A DNA stretch of 29,910 bases from the IMG/VR virus record IMGVR_UViG_3300013004_000133, positions 1 to 29,910 of that record; one strand, given 5' to 3'. Position numbers and translations under genes: made by a program. Of this stretch, positions 7,683 to 14,872 are shown piece by piece (the first letter of the stretch is position 1; every line of letters starts with the position of its first letter). The notes beneath the pieces are model-generated. The model ran no database searches. It had not been told where the DNA came from and worked only from the letters and a program-made list of their open reading frames with translations. This DNA comes from a virus.

Positions 7683-8297
7683 TTAGCAGTTCCATTTCCT
7701 CAAAGCCAATGCTTTGCGTGTGGGTTTACCATTGGGCTTTTTCATTGGGCCTTTGACTCCGCCCATTCTTGCACAAAAGCTCTTACGGCGTTTTGCAGCT
7801 TTGCTACCTTTTTTGAGTTTGCTTGGTTTAGTAGTGACAGCCATTTGCAACTTACTACCTGGATTTTCTCTACGATAACTTGCCACACCTTTGCGATTAA
7901 GTCCACCTTTTTTGCTCTTGCCTTCTTTGCGCCGCCATGCCGCAGTTTCAAACAGTTGGTTGTCGTTCATGGCTTCAAAGTTTTCCCATACTGCATCAAC
8001 GGTGGTATGTGTTGCTGCGGCAACTTCTTCTGCAAAAATTTCCATTGCTTCATACATTTCAGCAATTTCAGGATCTTGAATTTCATCCTCGCTTTTCATG
8101 TAATCCCACACTGTGACCAGCATGCTTTTGGCAACAGCAATCTTTTCCTGACACCATTCAGGTAAATTATCACCTGTGTTGATTAGTTCGTCAATACCTT
8201 GTACTGCTCGCTCAAGGGTCTCTAAATTGTTATCTGCCATTCCTGCTTCGTCGTCGTATTCAGGATTATAATTTTCTACAATGTCGTTGGTTTTCAT
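7683..8297 (-). CDS. Acidic protein with a basic DUF6321-like C-terminal domain
   Basis: 204 residues from ATG 8297. This start is preferred over the in-frame ATG at 8315 because AGGA lies 5 bases upstream and the gp13 TAA ends 2 bases before it; the 8315 start would overlap gp13. The N-terminal about 110 residues are strongly acidic (EYDDEAGMADNN, MKSEDEIQDPEIAEMYEAME). The C-terminal about 85 are basic: KSKKGGLNRKGVASYRRENP, later SFCARMGGVKG and a C-terminal ALRKWNC. That block resembles a small domain found in many phage proteins, which I recall as DUF6321. The function is unknown. The charge split could suit nucleic-acid or virion binding, but that is speculation. Confidence 0.75.
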   Translation of the reverse strand: MKTNDIVENYNPEYDDEAGMADNNLETLERAVQGIDELINTGDNLPEWCQEKIAVAKSMLVTVWDYMKSEDEIQDPEIAEMYEAMEIFAEEVAAATHTTVDAVWENFEAMNDNQLFETAAWRRKEGKSKKGGLNRKGVASYRRENPGSKLQMAVTTKPSKLKKGSKAAKRRKSFCARMGGVKGPMKKPNGKPTRKALALRKWNC

Positions 8298-8299
8298 GT

Positions 8300-9433
8300 T
8301 TATCCTATTACCCATGTGTATGGTTGACTACCGTCAATGAAACGCTTTAGCTCTTCTTCTAGTGCATCCATTTCGGCTTTTGCTTCGGTTTTAAGCGCAG
8401 ATCCGTTCAGTTGTGTGCCGCCTTGTGGGCCAGCAATTTGCGCAAATTTTTCTCGGGCCTGGCCCAACATGTCCTTGGCTGTGGCCAAGGCATAATCTGC
8501 TATCCAAGGATATATTCTATCGTCGTTGAGTATCATGCTTTCAGGCTTCTTGTTGTAGATCCATAGCAGCACTGTTTCAGAAGGATCTTCATTGCCCGGT
8601 GCATAGATATTTGTTTTGTTTAGTTCGTATCCATTCACCACTGTGGCACCAAGAATTTCTTTGCTTTCAATAGTAAACAGCGTGTTGCCATTGGATGCTG
8701 TCAAAACTTCATAGGTGTTGTTGTATCCTGTAACAGGACAATTGATAATTCCAATGGTACTACCTACCGTGACTATGTCCCAAGGATCTTGCATTTCAAA
8801 AGTGATTGTACTGCCTACTGCTGTGCCGCTGGCGCTGAGAGTTTTCATGCGGCGATAGTTGTGCCCGGTGTTGGGCATTTTGCGCACAAGTGTCAACTTC
8901 TTGGTAACTGGATTCCAGGTAAAATTCATGTAGCCGCCAAACATGCGCATGGCCAACTCTTGGTATTGACTGAACAATTCGTAGTTGACCAAGCCACCCA
9001 CACGGCCTGCTACCAACATATAGGTATTCAAGTAACCTGATGCAAATGGTTCAAATTGGCTGGCAGTGGTACCTGTCACGCTGCCAATACCTCTGCGGAA
9101 CACTTGACGCACAGTTTGTATTTCAGCTGGCAGGATATATTCTTGTGTTTCTGGCAACAGCTCAAGGAAAGCATAGCTTTCTTCTTCGGCATTTTGAGCT
9201 CGTTGTCTGTATCTTGATAGAGCTTTGTCTATTGCAGTCTTGTAGTGCGCTGGATCCAGTTCCACATCAACCATGCCGTCACCAAGGCGAAAACGGATAT
9301 AGTCTTCTAATTCTTTTCGCTTGGTACTGGTAGCCGTGAGTCCGGTTTCATCATAGGCAATTGGACCCGGGCCGCCCAAGCTGTCTGTTGTTAGAGCTTG
9401 CCTTCCGTTGAGTCCTGTTTTGAGTGTGGCCAT
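8300..9433 (-). CDS. gp13: Neck protein, T4 gp13 family (head completion)
   Basis: 377 residues, against 309 in T4. gp13 and gp14 form the neck that closes the filled head and joins the tail. Recognisable core: LDPAHYKTAIDKALSRYRQR (about 59-78) with FLELLPETQEYILPAEIQTV and VFRRGIGS (to about 117), a pattern shared with cyanophage gp13. The middle segment (about 195-280) looks inserted and strand-rich. The C-terminus has a coiled-coil-like stretch, EAKAEMDALEEELKRFIDG. ATG 9433 sits right after a hairpin and six T residues, with GGGGA as Shine-Dalgarno. gp13 is separated from gp14 here by two unrelated genes and a strand switch. Confidence 0.82.
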   Translation of the reverse strand: MATLKTGLNGRQALTTDSLGGPGPIAYDETGLTATSTKRKELEDYIRFRLGDGMVDVELDPAHYKTAIDKALSRYRQRAQNAEEESYAFLELLPETQEYILPAEIQTVRQVFRRGIGSVTGTTASQFEPFASGYLNTYMLVAGRVGGLVNYELFSQYQELAMRMFGGYMNFTWNPVTKKLTLVRKMPNTGHNYRRMKTLSASGTAVGSTITFEMQDPWDIVTVGSTIGIINCPVTGYNNTYEVLTASNGNTLFTIESKEILGATVVNGYELNKTNIYAPGNEDPSETVLLWIYNKKPESMILNDDRIYPWIADYALATAKDMLGQAREKFAQIAGPQGGTQLNGSALKTEAKAEMDALEEELKRFIDGSQPYTWVIG

Positions 9434-9473
9434 AAAAAATCCCCGTATGCTGTATTTAGCACACGGGGATTTT
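9434..9473 (-). terminator. Long hairpin terminator between the 409-residue gene and gp13
   Basis: On the minus strand AAAATCCCCGT (9473-9463) pairs with ACGGGGATTTT (9446-9436), an 11-bp stem. An inner TGCT/AGCA stem extends it, and a T run reaches the gp13 ATG. It follows the upstream stop codon by 12 bases. The 3' arm carries the GGGGA ribosome binding site of gp13, the same arrangement as at the dNMP kinase start. On the plus strand it also ends in TTTT. Confidence 0.85.
9453..9460 (-). promoter_or_regulatory. Degenerate late promoter inside the hairpin loop before gp13
   Basis: GCTAAATA on the minus strand, two mismatches from TATAAATA, 20 bases upstream of the ATG, within the 20-33 base spacing of the other minus-strand late promoters here. 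The predicted start at 9447 is the last loop base, so the transcript would begin with the 3' arm only. Support is spacing plus partial consensus, so confidence is moderate. Confidence 0.45.
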
Positions 9474-9485
9474 GAACTATCTTTG

Positions 9486-10715
9486 TTATTGAACTTTTAG
9501 CAACAGCACATCGGCGTTGATACGCCCGTTTAGTTTGGTTTCTGTGGCCTTGATGTTTGTAAGGAATGCTCGCAGTTGCACTTTGCCAGATTTCATAAAC
9601 TCAATCAATTGCTGTTCTGGTTTTCTCAGCGTTTTTTGCACACTCTTGGTCTCATCAAAATCCAAGATAGTTGTACCTTTTACACTTATGCCACCTTTGT
9701 AGGCGCCTGGCACATACTTGCCCAACTTGCGTGTTTTTGTGTTGTACACCCAAAGTTCTGCGGCTCCAACAATGTCCACTGGATTGATGCTCACCAGTTT
9801 GAGTTCTTTGCTCTCTTTGGCATATTTGAGCTTGGCTACTAACTTTTCTTTGCTAGGGCTTTTCTTTACTCGCAGTTTCTTAGTGGCTTTCTTTACACCG
9901 CGATACTGTTCCACTGCCTGTTGCAGTTCGTCTAGCCAGGCATAGATACGCTTGTAATCAGCAGCCTTGAAATGCTTGTAGGCTTCAATCAATTGGTCAT
10001 CCTGCTTGGCCTGTGCGGCTTCAAACTCTGCACGAGTCTTGTCAAATGCCGTTTCAACTTTACCAAGTTGTGCTTGTGGCACATTTTGTGAAACCAAAAA
10101 GTCGTAGGGTTTGAAGTCACCTTTGACATCAATTACCACATCATCAAAATAACCTTCTAGCTCGCCAAGAGTAGCTGACATCTTTTCGTTCAAGCGGTCC
10201 TGAATAGTGGGAACTTTGACTGCGGGCTTGGGGGCTTCCGCTGAAGATGTTTCGTCATCGCCTTCGTTATAGTAATCATATTTTTCGCAAACATCTCGTA
10301 CCATGGTTTCAAGATACGCAGGAATCCTGCCACGCAGTGGCATGCCTTGGTTGTGTGCGGCAATAATACTACAAGCGGTCATTGGCACCCAACGACTTTT
10401 GATAACCTTGCCAAGTTCTGTTTTACTAACAGCAAACAGTTTCTGTTCTTGTAGCCATTTGATCAAGTCTGGTTTGAGATCCTTGCTGGCATAGTGGTAA
10501 TTGTAGTAATAAAAACTTCTACGCAAATGATGGTCAAAATCTGCGTCGCTCATGGCAAGGGCTCGTTCGGTATCCCACTGTGGCTCGTAGCCTGTGTACT
10601 TTTCATCTGCTAAATGTGCCCGGCGCACAGCGGGTTTCTTTTTTGGAGGTGCTTTTATACTTTGTCCTCTTGTTGCTTTTTTTGCAACAGGTTTGCTTTT
10701 AGCGGCTGTGGTCAT
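9486..10715 (-). CDS. Lys/Ala-rich protein of unknown function with a sigma-70 promoter
   Basis: 409 residues from ATG 10715. This start is chosen over an in-frame TTG at 10727 because GGGAG lies 5 bases upstream of the ATG and would fall inside the longer frame. Residues 1-35 are a low-complexity basic Ala/Lys/Pro tail (SKPVAKKATRG, PPKKKPAVRRAH) like histone-type or DNA-binding tails. A conserved-looking globular part follows (DADFDHHLRRSFYYYNYHYA, about 57-76), then an acidic linker, a helical charged middle (about 205-275) and a basic segment, KKATKKLRVKKSPSKEK (about 275-291). The C-terminal domain is strand-rich. No known family is recognised. The promoter points to early or middle expression, unlike the structural genes around it. 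Confidence 0.75.
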   Translation of the reverse strand: MTTAAKSKPVAKKATRGQSIKAPPKKKPAVRRAHLADEKYTGYEPQWDTERALAMSDADFDHHLRRSFYYYNYHYASKDLKPDLIKWLQEQKLFAVSKTELGKVIKSRWVPMTACSIIAAHNQGMPLRGRIPAYLETMVRDVCEKYDYYNEGDDETSSAEAPKPAVKVPTIQDRLNEKMSATLGELEGYFDDVVIDVKGDFKPYDFLVSQNVPQAQLGKVETAFDKTRAEFEAAQAKQDDQLIEAYKHFKAADYKRIYAWLDELQQAVEQYRGVKKATKKLRVKKSPSKEKLVAKLKYAKESKELKLVSINPVDIVGAAELWVYNTKTRKLGKYVPGAYKGGISVKGTTILDFDETKSVQKTLRKPEQQLIEFMKSGKVQLRAFLTNIKATETKLNGRINADVLLLKVQ

Positions 10716-10744
10716 ACATGCTCCCAAAGTTTGATTACTTTGTA

Positions 10745-10773
10745 ATTATACGCAAAAACGGAAAAAAGGTCAA
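10745..10773 (-). promoter_or_regulatory. Strong sigma-70-type promoter for the 409-residue gene
   Basis: Minus strand: -35 TTGACC (10773-10768), 17-base spacer, -10 TATAAT (10750-10745, exact). Predicted start about 10738, leaving a 22-base leader with GGGAG. The -35 box contains the TGA stop codon of the 89-residue gene, as at the dNMP kinase promoter. Confidence 0.85.
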
Positions 10774-11039
10774 CCATGTTGCAAATATGCTAACATCAGC
10801 CATTTTTCGTACTCATTAATACTTTCGTTTATCTGAGCGCGAAACTGGTCTGCCACAGGACTGGTTGCTTTTTTAGTACGACGAAGCACCACTTCTTCTG
10901 CACCCAACTTTTGCACAAGACCTTCTATATGACCCAACATCCTGGACAGGTCCTTACGACATTTGGTTGGCGCAGCATGCATATTATTACGCAATTCTGC
11001 TCCAACTTTGTCCCAATCTACGGCAGTTTGTACTCGCAT
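10770..11039 (-). CDS. Small helical protein of unknown function
   Basis: 89 residues from ATG 11039 (MRVQTAVDWDKVGAEL). The open frame continues 24 residues further to 11111, but that start lies upstream of the promoter at 11046-11074, so the shorter form is preferred. The protein appears all-helical and charged: CRKDLSRMLGHIEGLVQKLG, then a basic RRTKKATS patch, then NESINEYEKWLMLAYLQHG. No family is recognised. The predicted transcription start coincides with the ATG, suggesting a leaderless mRNA. It is the first gene of a minus-strand pair with the 409-residue gene. Confidence 0.6.
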   Translation of the reverse strand: MRVQTAVDWDKVGAELRNNMHAAPTKCRKDLSRMLGHIEGLVQKLGAEEVVLRRTKKATSPVADQFRAQINESINEYEKWLMLAYLQHG

Positions 11040-11045
11040 GGATCT

Positions 11046-11074
11046 AGTGTAACAGCGTTTTGAGCTAAAGTCAA
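11046..11074 (-). promoter_or_regulatory. Sigma-70-type promoter for the 89-residue gene
   Basis: Minus strand: -35 TTGACT (11074-11069), 17-base spacer, -10 TACACT (11051-11046, 4 of 6). The predicted start is about 11039, the first base of the ATG. It is back to back with the gp14 late promoter, 4 bases away. Confidence 0.6.
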
Positions 11075-11078
11075 TATA

Positions 11079-11086
11079 GATAAATA
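11079..11086 (+). promoter_or_regulatory. T4-type late promoter for the gp14 operon
   Basis: GATAAATA on the plus strand, ending 18 bases before the gp14 ATG, with AAGGAT (11093-11098) between. One mismatch from the late consensus. Confidence 0.65.
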
Positions 11087-11104
11087 TCACAAAAGGATAC
11101 CAAA

Positions 11105-12301
11105 ATGCCACGCTTGAGCCTTTGGCGCGAAAATCATGGTAATGATTATAAATTCATAGATCGCAGGATCAGCGAAATGTTCACCATTGGTGGTACTGGT
11201 GTTTTGGTACACAAGTATTTGGGCACAGAAAATAACAATTCTGGTACTGATGCTACTCGTCCAGATTATGTAACTCAAAGCGAACTGAATATTCAAGATT
11301 TATTGTTCTTAGAAAATCGTGACAGAAAGTACGACGCCGATGTGTACAGCATGCGCGGAATCTATCAAGTGCAAGATCAAGATTTTGACCTAAGGCAGTT
11401 TGGCATTTTTCTAGCACAGGGCACCACATTCATGACATTCCATTTGAATGACATGATACATCTACTGGGAAGAAAACTCATGTCAGGTGATGTGTTGGAA
11501 CTCATGCACCTGCGTGATTTTCACAGCCTGGACCCAAATGTTCCGTTTGCTTTGCAACGCTTCTATAGTGTAGTTGAGGCAACTAGAGCAGCCGAAGGAT
11601 TTAGCCCTACATGGTACCCGCACCTATGGCGAGTAAAACTACAGCCGCTGGTTGATAGTCAAGAGTACAAGGACATTCTTAACAAGATATCTGCAGATCG
11701 TGATCCGTTTACTGCCAACAATGCAAATACTGCAACCAGCATAGGAAGCATATTGAGCAGTTATCAACAATATCTTGACATAAACGAAGCAGTCATCGAG
11801 CAAGCAGAAGTAGAAGTTCCCTCTAGTGGCTATGACATCAGCAAGTTCTATACAGTGCCTGTGGAAAACAACAAACACAGAGACCCACTGGGTTATCGTG
11901 TTAACAGCAACGGCGTGGTTGATACCAGCAGTGTAAGCACCACAGCGGATTCTGGTCAGGCAACACCAAATGCCAAGATACAAGGTTACCTAACCGGCGA
12001 TGGGCTAGGACCCAATGGATTAGATGTAGGCATGGGTGTGGCGTTTCCAGGCGACCCCAAGAGTGGTGACTATTTCCTACGCTTGGATTATGTTCCAAAT
12101 AGACTGTTTAGATACAGTGGTAATCGTTGGGTCAAAATTGAAGACAAAGTACGAACCAACCTTACACCTGGTGCTAACAACAATGAAACTCAACGCAGTA
12201 TTTTTGTAAACAATACCGGCACATTTACCGACCTGCAAGGCAACACTAGGCCGCAGCGTCAAAGCCTTAGCAAGGCACTTAGACCAGAGGCAGATAATTA
12301 A
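11105..12301 (+). CDS. gp14: Neck protein, T4 gp14 family
   Basis: 398 residues, against 256 in T4. With gp13 it completes the DNA-filled head and forms the tail attachment site. The N-terminus, MPRLSLWRENHGNDYKFIDR with IGGTGVLVHKYLGT (about 28-41), is the hallmark start of marine T4-like gp14. WYPHLWRVK (about 170-178) is another family-like block. The C-terminal extension includes SGDYFLRLDYVPNRLFRYSG (about 320-339) ending in WVKIED, a Trp-rich motif similar to repeats in the giant fibre and sheath. Start ATG 11105 has AAGGAT 6 bases upstream. Its stop overlaps the gp15 start by one base (TAATG), so gp14, gp15 and Nudix form one operon. Confidence 0.88.
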   Translation: MPRLSLWRENHGNDYKFIDRRISEMFTIGGTGVLVHKYLGTENNNSGTDATRPDYVTQSELNIQDLLFLENRDRKYDADVYSMRGIYQVQDQDFDLRQFGIFLAQGTTFMTFHLNDMIHLLGRKLMSGDVLELMHLRDFHSLDPNVPFALQRFYSVVEATRAAEGFSPTWYPHLWRVKLQPLVDSQEYKDILNKISADRDPFTANNANTATSIGSILSSYQQYLDINEAVIEQAEVEVPSSGYDISKFYTVPVENNKHRDPLGYRVNSNGVVDTSSVSTTADSGQATPNAKIQGYLTGDGLGPNGLDVGMGVAFPGDPKSGDYFLRLDYVPNRLFRYSGNRWVKIEDKVRTNLTPGANNNETQRSIFVNNTGTFTDLQGNTRPQRQSLSKALRPEADN

Positions 12302-13713
12302 TGGCTGTTCAATTTTTTTACGATAATCAAATCCGCAGGTTCTTGCTGCAATTCACTCGGATGGTCAGCAACTTTCAAGTGCAGTTTGGAAAAACTGATG
12401 CCGCAACCAGTCAACTGGCTTTGCAAACTGTTCCGGTGTTTTATGGCGACGCCAGCAGACAGGCTGCTCAAATTCTAGCACGAAACAGTGAAAATGTTTT
12501 ACAGGCCGTACCAGCCATGGCATTTTATATAAGTTCGTTGCAGTACGACAGGCAGCGTATGCAAGAACCAAACTTCATTGGCAAGATGCAAATTCGCGAA
12601 CGCATGTATGACCCAATTACAGGCATGCAAACTGACCAGCAAGGTGATACTTACACTGTTGAGCGCCCTATGCCTGTTCCGTATCTTATGACTATCAAGT
12701 TGGATATATGGACCAGTAACACTGAACAAAAGTTGCAACTCATTGAACAAATTGCTACCTTGTTTAATCCTGCCTTGGAGATACAAAGCACTGACAACTA
12801 CATAGATTGGACTAGTCTTAGCTATGTTTTACTCACTGACATGAACTGGAGCAGCCGTACTGTGCCGGTTGGAACAGAAGATCCTATTGACATTGCAACC
12901 ATGACTTTTGAACTACCAGTATGGATTGCTCCGCCTGCCAAGGTTACTCAGATGGGGGTTATCCAAAAAATTATTAACAGTGTGTATGACAGTACTGGTG
13001 CATTGGACAAGAGCATATTTGACGAAGACAAAATTTTAATTAGACGAGCATTGACTGTTCTAAGCTACGGTGTAGTGTTGATTGGCAATAAGCTACGGCT
13101 AGTATCCGCCAGTTCAGCGCAAGGGGACAATTCTATAGAATCTGATGATGTGGAAGTGTATGACAACGATCCTCAGATCTGGCGTAGCATTATCAACCAA
13201 TACGGATCTTTGGAAAATGGTATAAGCCAAATTCGTTTAGACATGCCCAATGGTGGCGAACTGGTTGGAACTGTGGCTTATGATCCTACTGACGACACTT
13301 CGTTGTTGTTTGGAGTGGTAAGTGATACAGTGCCTGTGAACACCTTGACTGCAATTGATGCTGTGGTCAACCCCCACAAGAATTCTGTCATTGACCTACT
13401 GTTTGACAACATGGGTAACTATCAAGTTGCTGCTGGCACAAGATACCTTATACTTGAAGACATAGACGATTTACCAAACACTGATTTTTCACAAGCCTGG
13501 AATCCGAACGGAAAACCACTTGTGGCCAGGGCCAATGATATTGTATACTATGACGGTAATGCATGGCAAGTGGTGTTTGATAGTAACTCTGCCAACGAAG
13601 TAGAGTATGTGACCAATACCGCTACCGGAGTACAATTACGCTGGACTGGTGCCGAGTGGATCAAAAGTTACGAAGGATTGTATAGAGAGGCAGAATGGAG
13701 AATCGTTTTGTAG
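12301..13713 (+). CDS. gp15: Tail terminator / proximal sheath stabiliser, T4 gp15 family
   Basis: 470 residues, against 272 in T4. gp15 caps the head-proximal end of tube and sheath and docks to the neck. Family-like blocks: FYDNQIRRFLLQFTRMVSNF (5-24), VPVFYGDASRQAA (about 44-56), an IRERMYDP block, YTVERPMPVPYLMTIKLDIW (about 118-137), then NTEQKLQLIEQIATLFNP. The C-terminal about 200 residues go beyond the T4 protein and include ANDIVYYDGNAWQVV, again a short aromatic repeat-like motif. It is coupled to gp14 by a one-base overlap and overlaps the Nudix start by 19 bases. Confidence 0.85.
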   Translation: MAVQFFYDNQIRRFLLQFTRMVSNFQVQFGKTDAATSQLALQTVPVFYGDASRQAAQILARNSENVLQAVPAMAFYISSLQYDRQRMQEPNFIGKMQIRERMYDPITGMQTDQQGDTYTVERPMPVPYLMTIKLDIWTSNTEQKLQLIEQIATLFNPALEIQSTDNYIDWTSLSYVLLTDMNWSSRTVPVGTEDPIDIATMTFELPVWIAPPAKVTQMGVIQKIINSVYDSTGALDKSIFDEDKILIRRALTVLSYGVVLIGNKLRLVSASSAQGDNSIESDDVEVYDNDPQIWRSIINQYGSLENGISQIRLDMPNGGELVGTVAYDPTDDTSLLFGVVSDTVPVNTLTAIDAVVNPHKNSVIDLLFDNMGNYQVAAGTRYLILEDIDDLPNTDFSQAWNPNGKPLVARANDIVYYDGNAWQVVFDSNSANEVEYVTNTATGVQLRWTGAEWIKSYEGLYREAEWRIVL

Positions 13714-14126
13714 AAAGTTGTGGTGCACTTATCTATGCAAAAGACACTCATAGATATTTGTTCTTGCTGCGTAGCTCAAGCAAACACAGAAACAGCTGGG
13801 GGCTAGTCGGCGGCAAAGTTGAACAAGGCGAAACAGTTGTTCAAGCCTTGCATCGAGAAATTTTAGAAGAACTGGGTGGGGTTATTGACAATGCCAAACC
13901 TGTACCAATAGAAAAGTTTACCAGCACCAATCAACAGTTTTCATATCATACTTTTATGATTGTGGTTGACGCAGAATTTATTCCTGTGCTCAATCACGAA
14001 CATACTGGGTTTTGTTGGGTACCATTGGAAAACTACCCTAAACCTCTACACCCGGGTGTATGGCGTACATTCAAATTTGATGAAGTAATTAGTAAGATTA
14101 AAACTATCGAAAAACTGAACTCTTAG
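13695..14126 (+). CDS. Nudix hydrolase
   Basis: 143 residues. It hydrolyses a nucleoside diphosphate linked to another group; the substrate cannot be told from sequence (candidates include oxidised dNTPs, ADP-ribose, nucleotide sugars and RNA caps). The Nudix box spans residues 40-62 and fits G-x5-E-x7-R-E-U-x-E-E-x-G: Gly40, Glu46, Arg54, Glu55, Glu58, Glu59, Gly61. The last position is Gly rather than a hydrophobic residue. WGLVGGKVE before the box is typical. The start ATG 13695 has GAGAGG just upstream, inside gp15. It is the last gene of the late gp14 operon, and its stop overlaps the convergent gene's stop by 4 bases. Confidence 0.9.
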   Translation: MENRFVESCGALIYAKDTHRYLFLLRSSSKHRNSWGLVGGKVEQGETVVQALHREILEELGGVIDNAKPVPIEKFTSTNQQFSYHTFMIVVDAEFIPVLNHEHTGFCWVPLENYPKPLHPGVWRTFKFDEVISKIKTIEKLNS

Positions 14127-14869
14127 GTTACGCCTATGTCAGCTTCAATCAAGTAGGCCTGAAAATGAATCTGTCTGAAATTTGGTAACTTGCTCCAACT
14201 AGGCGGACAAACATAGTTAGGTGTAGAAGTTACTCGTACAAATTCAACTTCATTGTACATGCTCATGACTCTTTCCATGCTCATAATCCAGTAATCATCA
14301 CTGTAGTTGTGATTGATAGGAGCATAACCATGACTACCAGCATACACTGTGTTGTTGTAATATTCGCCTGCGCTGTTATCAAATCCAATAAGATATACTT
14401 TCTCGTGACCGTCAAAACAAGCCAAGTATGTGGCTATGGTGCCTGCATTGCTAATAAAGTCTTGCGGTATTAGATAAAATTTGTTAGGATGTCGAATTAT
14501 TTTATCACTGTTGGCATAAACAATATGCCTGTCGCAATAACCACTTTGCGCAAGTTCGTTGGTAATATCGTCGCCGACTGTGACTAAAAATGTTGGTTCG
14601 TATTCTCTATAAAGAGCGTTACAGCCATAGGTTTGCATACTGGTAGCACCTAGTCTGCCACTAAGATGTTTAACAACTAAACCAATTGGGAAAATTTTTC
14701 TACTGTTGCCATTGCCAATTACTGTGGCAATTTTGCTTATGTGATTGTTTGCTACTGCTGTTGGAATCCACTCTGTTTTGTATAACCATTCACTGTTCCT
14801 AAAGGCTGCTTCGGTGGTAATGCGCTCACCACCGTAGTTAGCACGATAGATTTTGTTTAGTTTTTGCAA
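14123..14869 (-). CDS. Putative Rossmann-like protein (MptE/GT42-like?), function unknown
   Basis: 248 residues. Visible blocks: VIGNGNSRKIFPIG (about 50-63, a Gly-rich nucleotide-binding-like loop), YGCNALYREYEPTFLVTVGD (about 81-100), later KVYLIGFDNSAG and an NHNYSDDYW segment. The G-N-G-x-S start and the G-C-N-x-x-Y block recall DUF115/MptE-like and sialyltransferase-like Rossmann proteins, but I cannot confirm a family. Context in a fibre region would fit glycan or nucleotide-sugar chemistry; this is inference. The only in-frame start before the conserved part is TTG 14869. An ATG at 14873, overlapping the upstream TGA (TGATG), is out of frame by one base across an A5 run, so a frameshift or sequencing slip is possible. 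Confidence 0.7.
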   Translation of the reverse strand: MQKLNKIYRANYGGERITTEAAFRNSEWLYKTEWIPTAVANNHISKIATVIGNGNSRKIFPIGLVVKHLSGRLGATSMQTYGCNALYREYEPTFLVTVGDDITNELAQSGYCDRHIVYANSDKIIRHPNKFYLIPQDFISNAGTIATYLACFDGHEKVYLIGFDNSAGEYYNNTVYAGSHGYAPINHNYSDDYWIMSMERVMSMYNEVEFVRVTSTPNYVCPPSWSKLPNFRQIHFQAYLIEADIGVT

Positions 14870-14872
14870 ACA

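Noticed and set aside
11040-11111. Longer N-terminus (24 more residues) for the 89-residue protein
   Set aside because: It would place the start upstream of the sigma-70 promoter and inside the gp14 leader and start codon; the added residues look like translated spacer.
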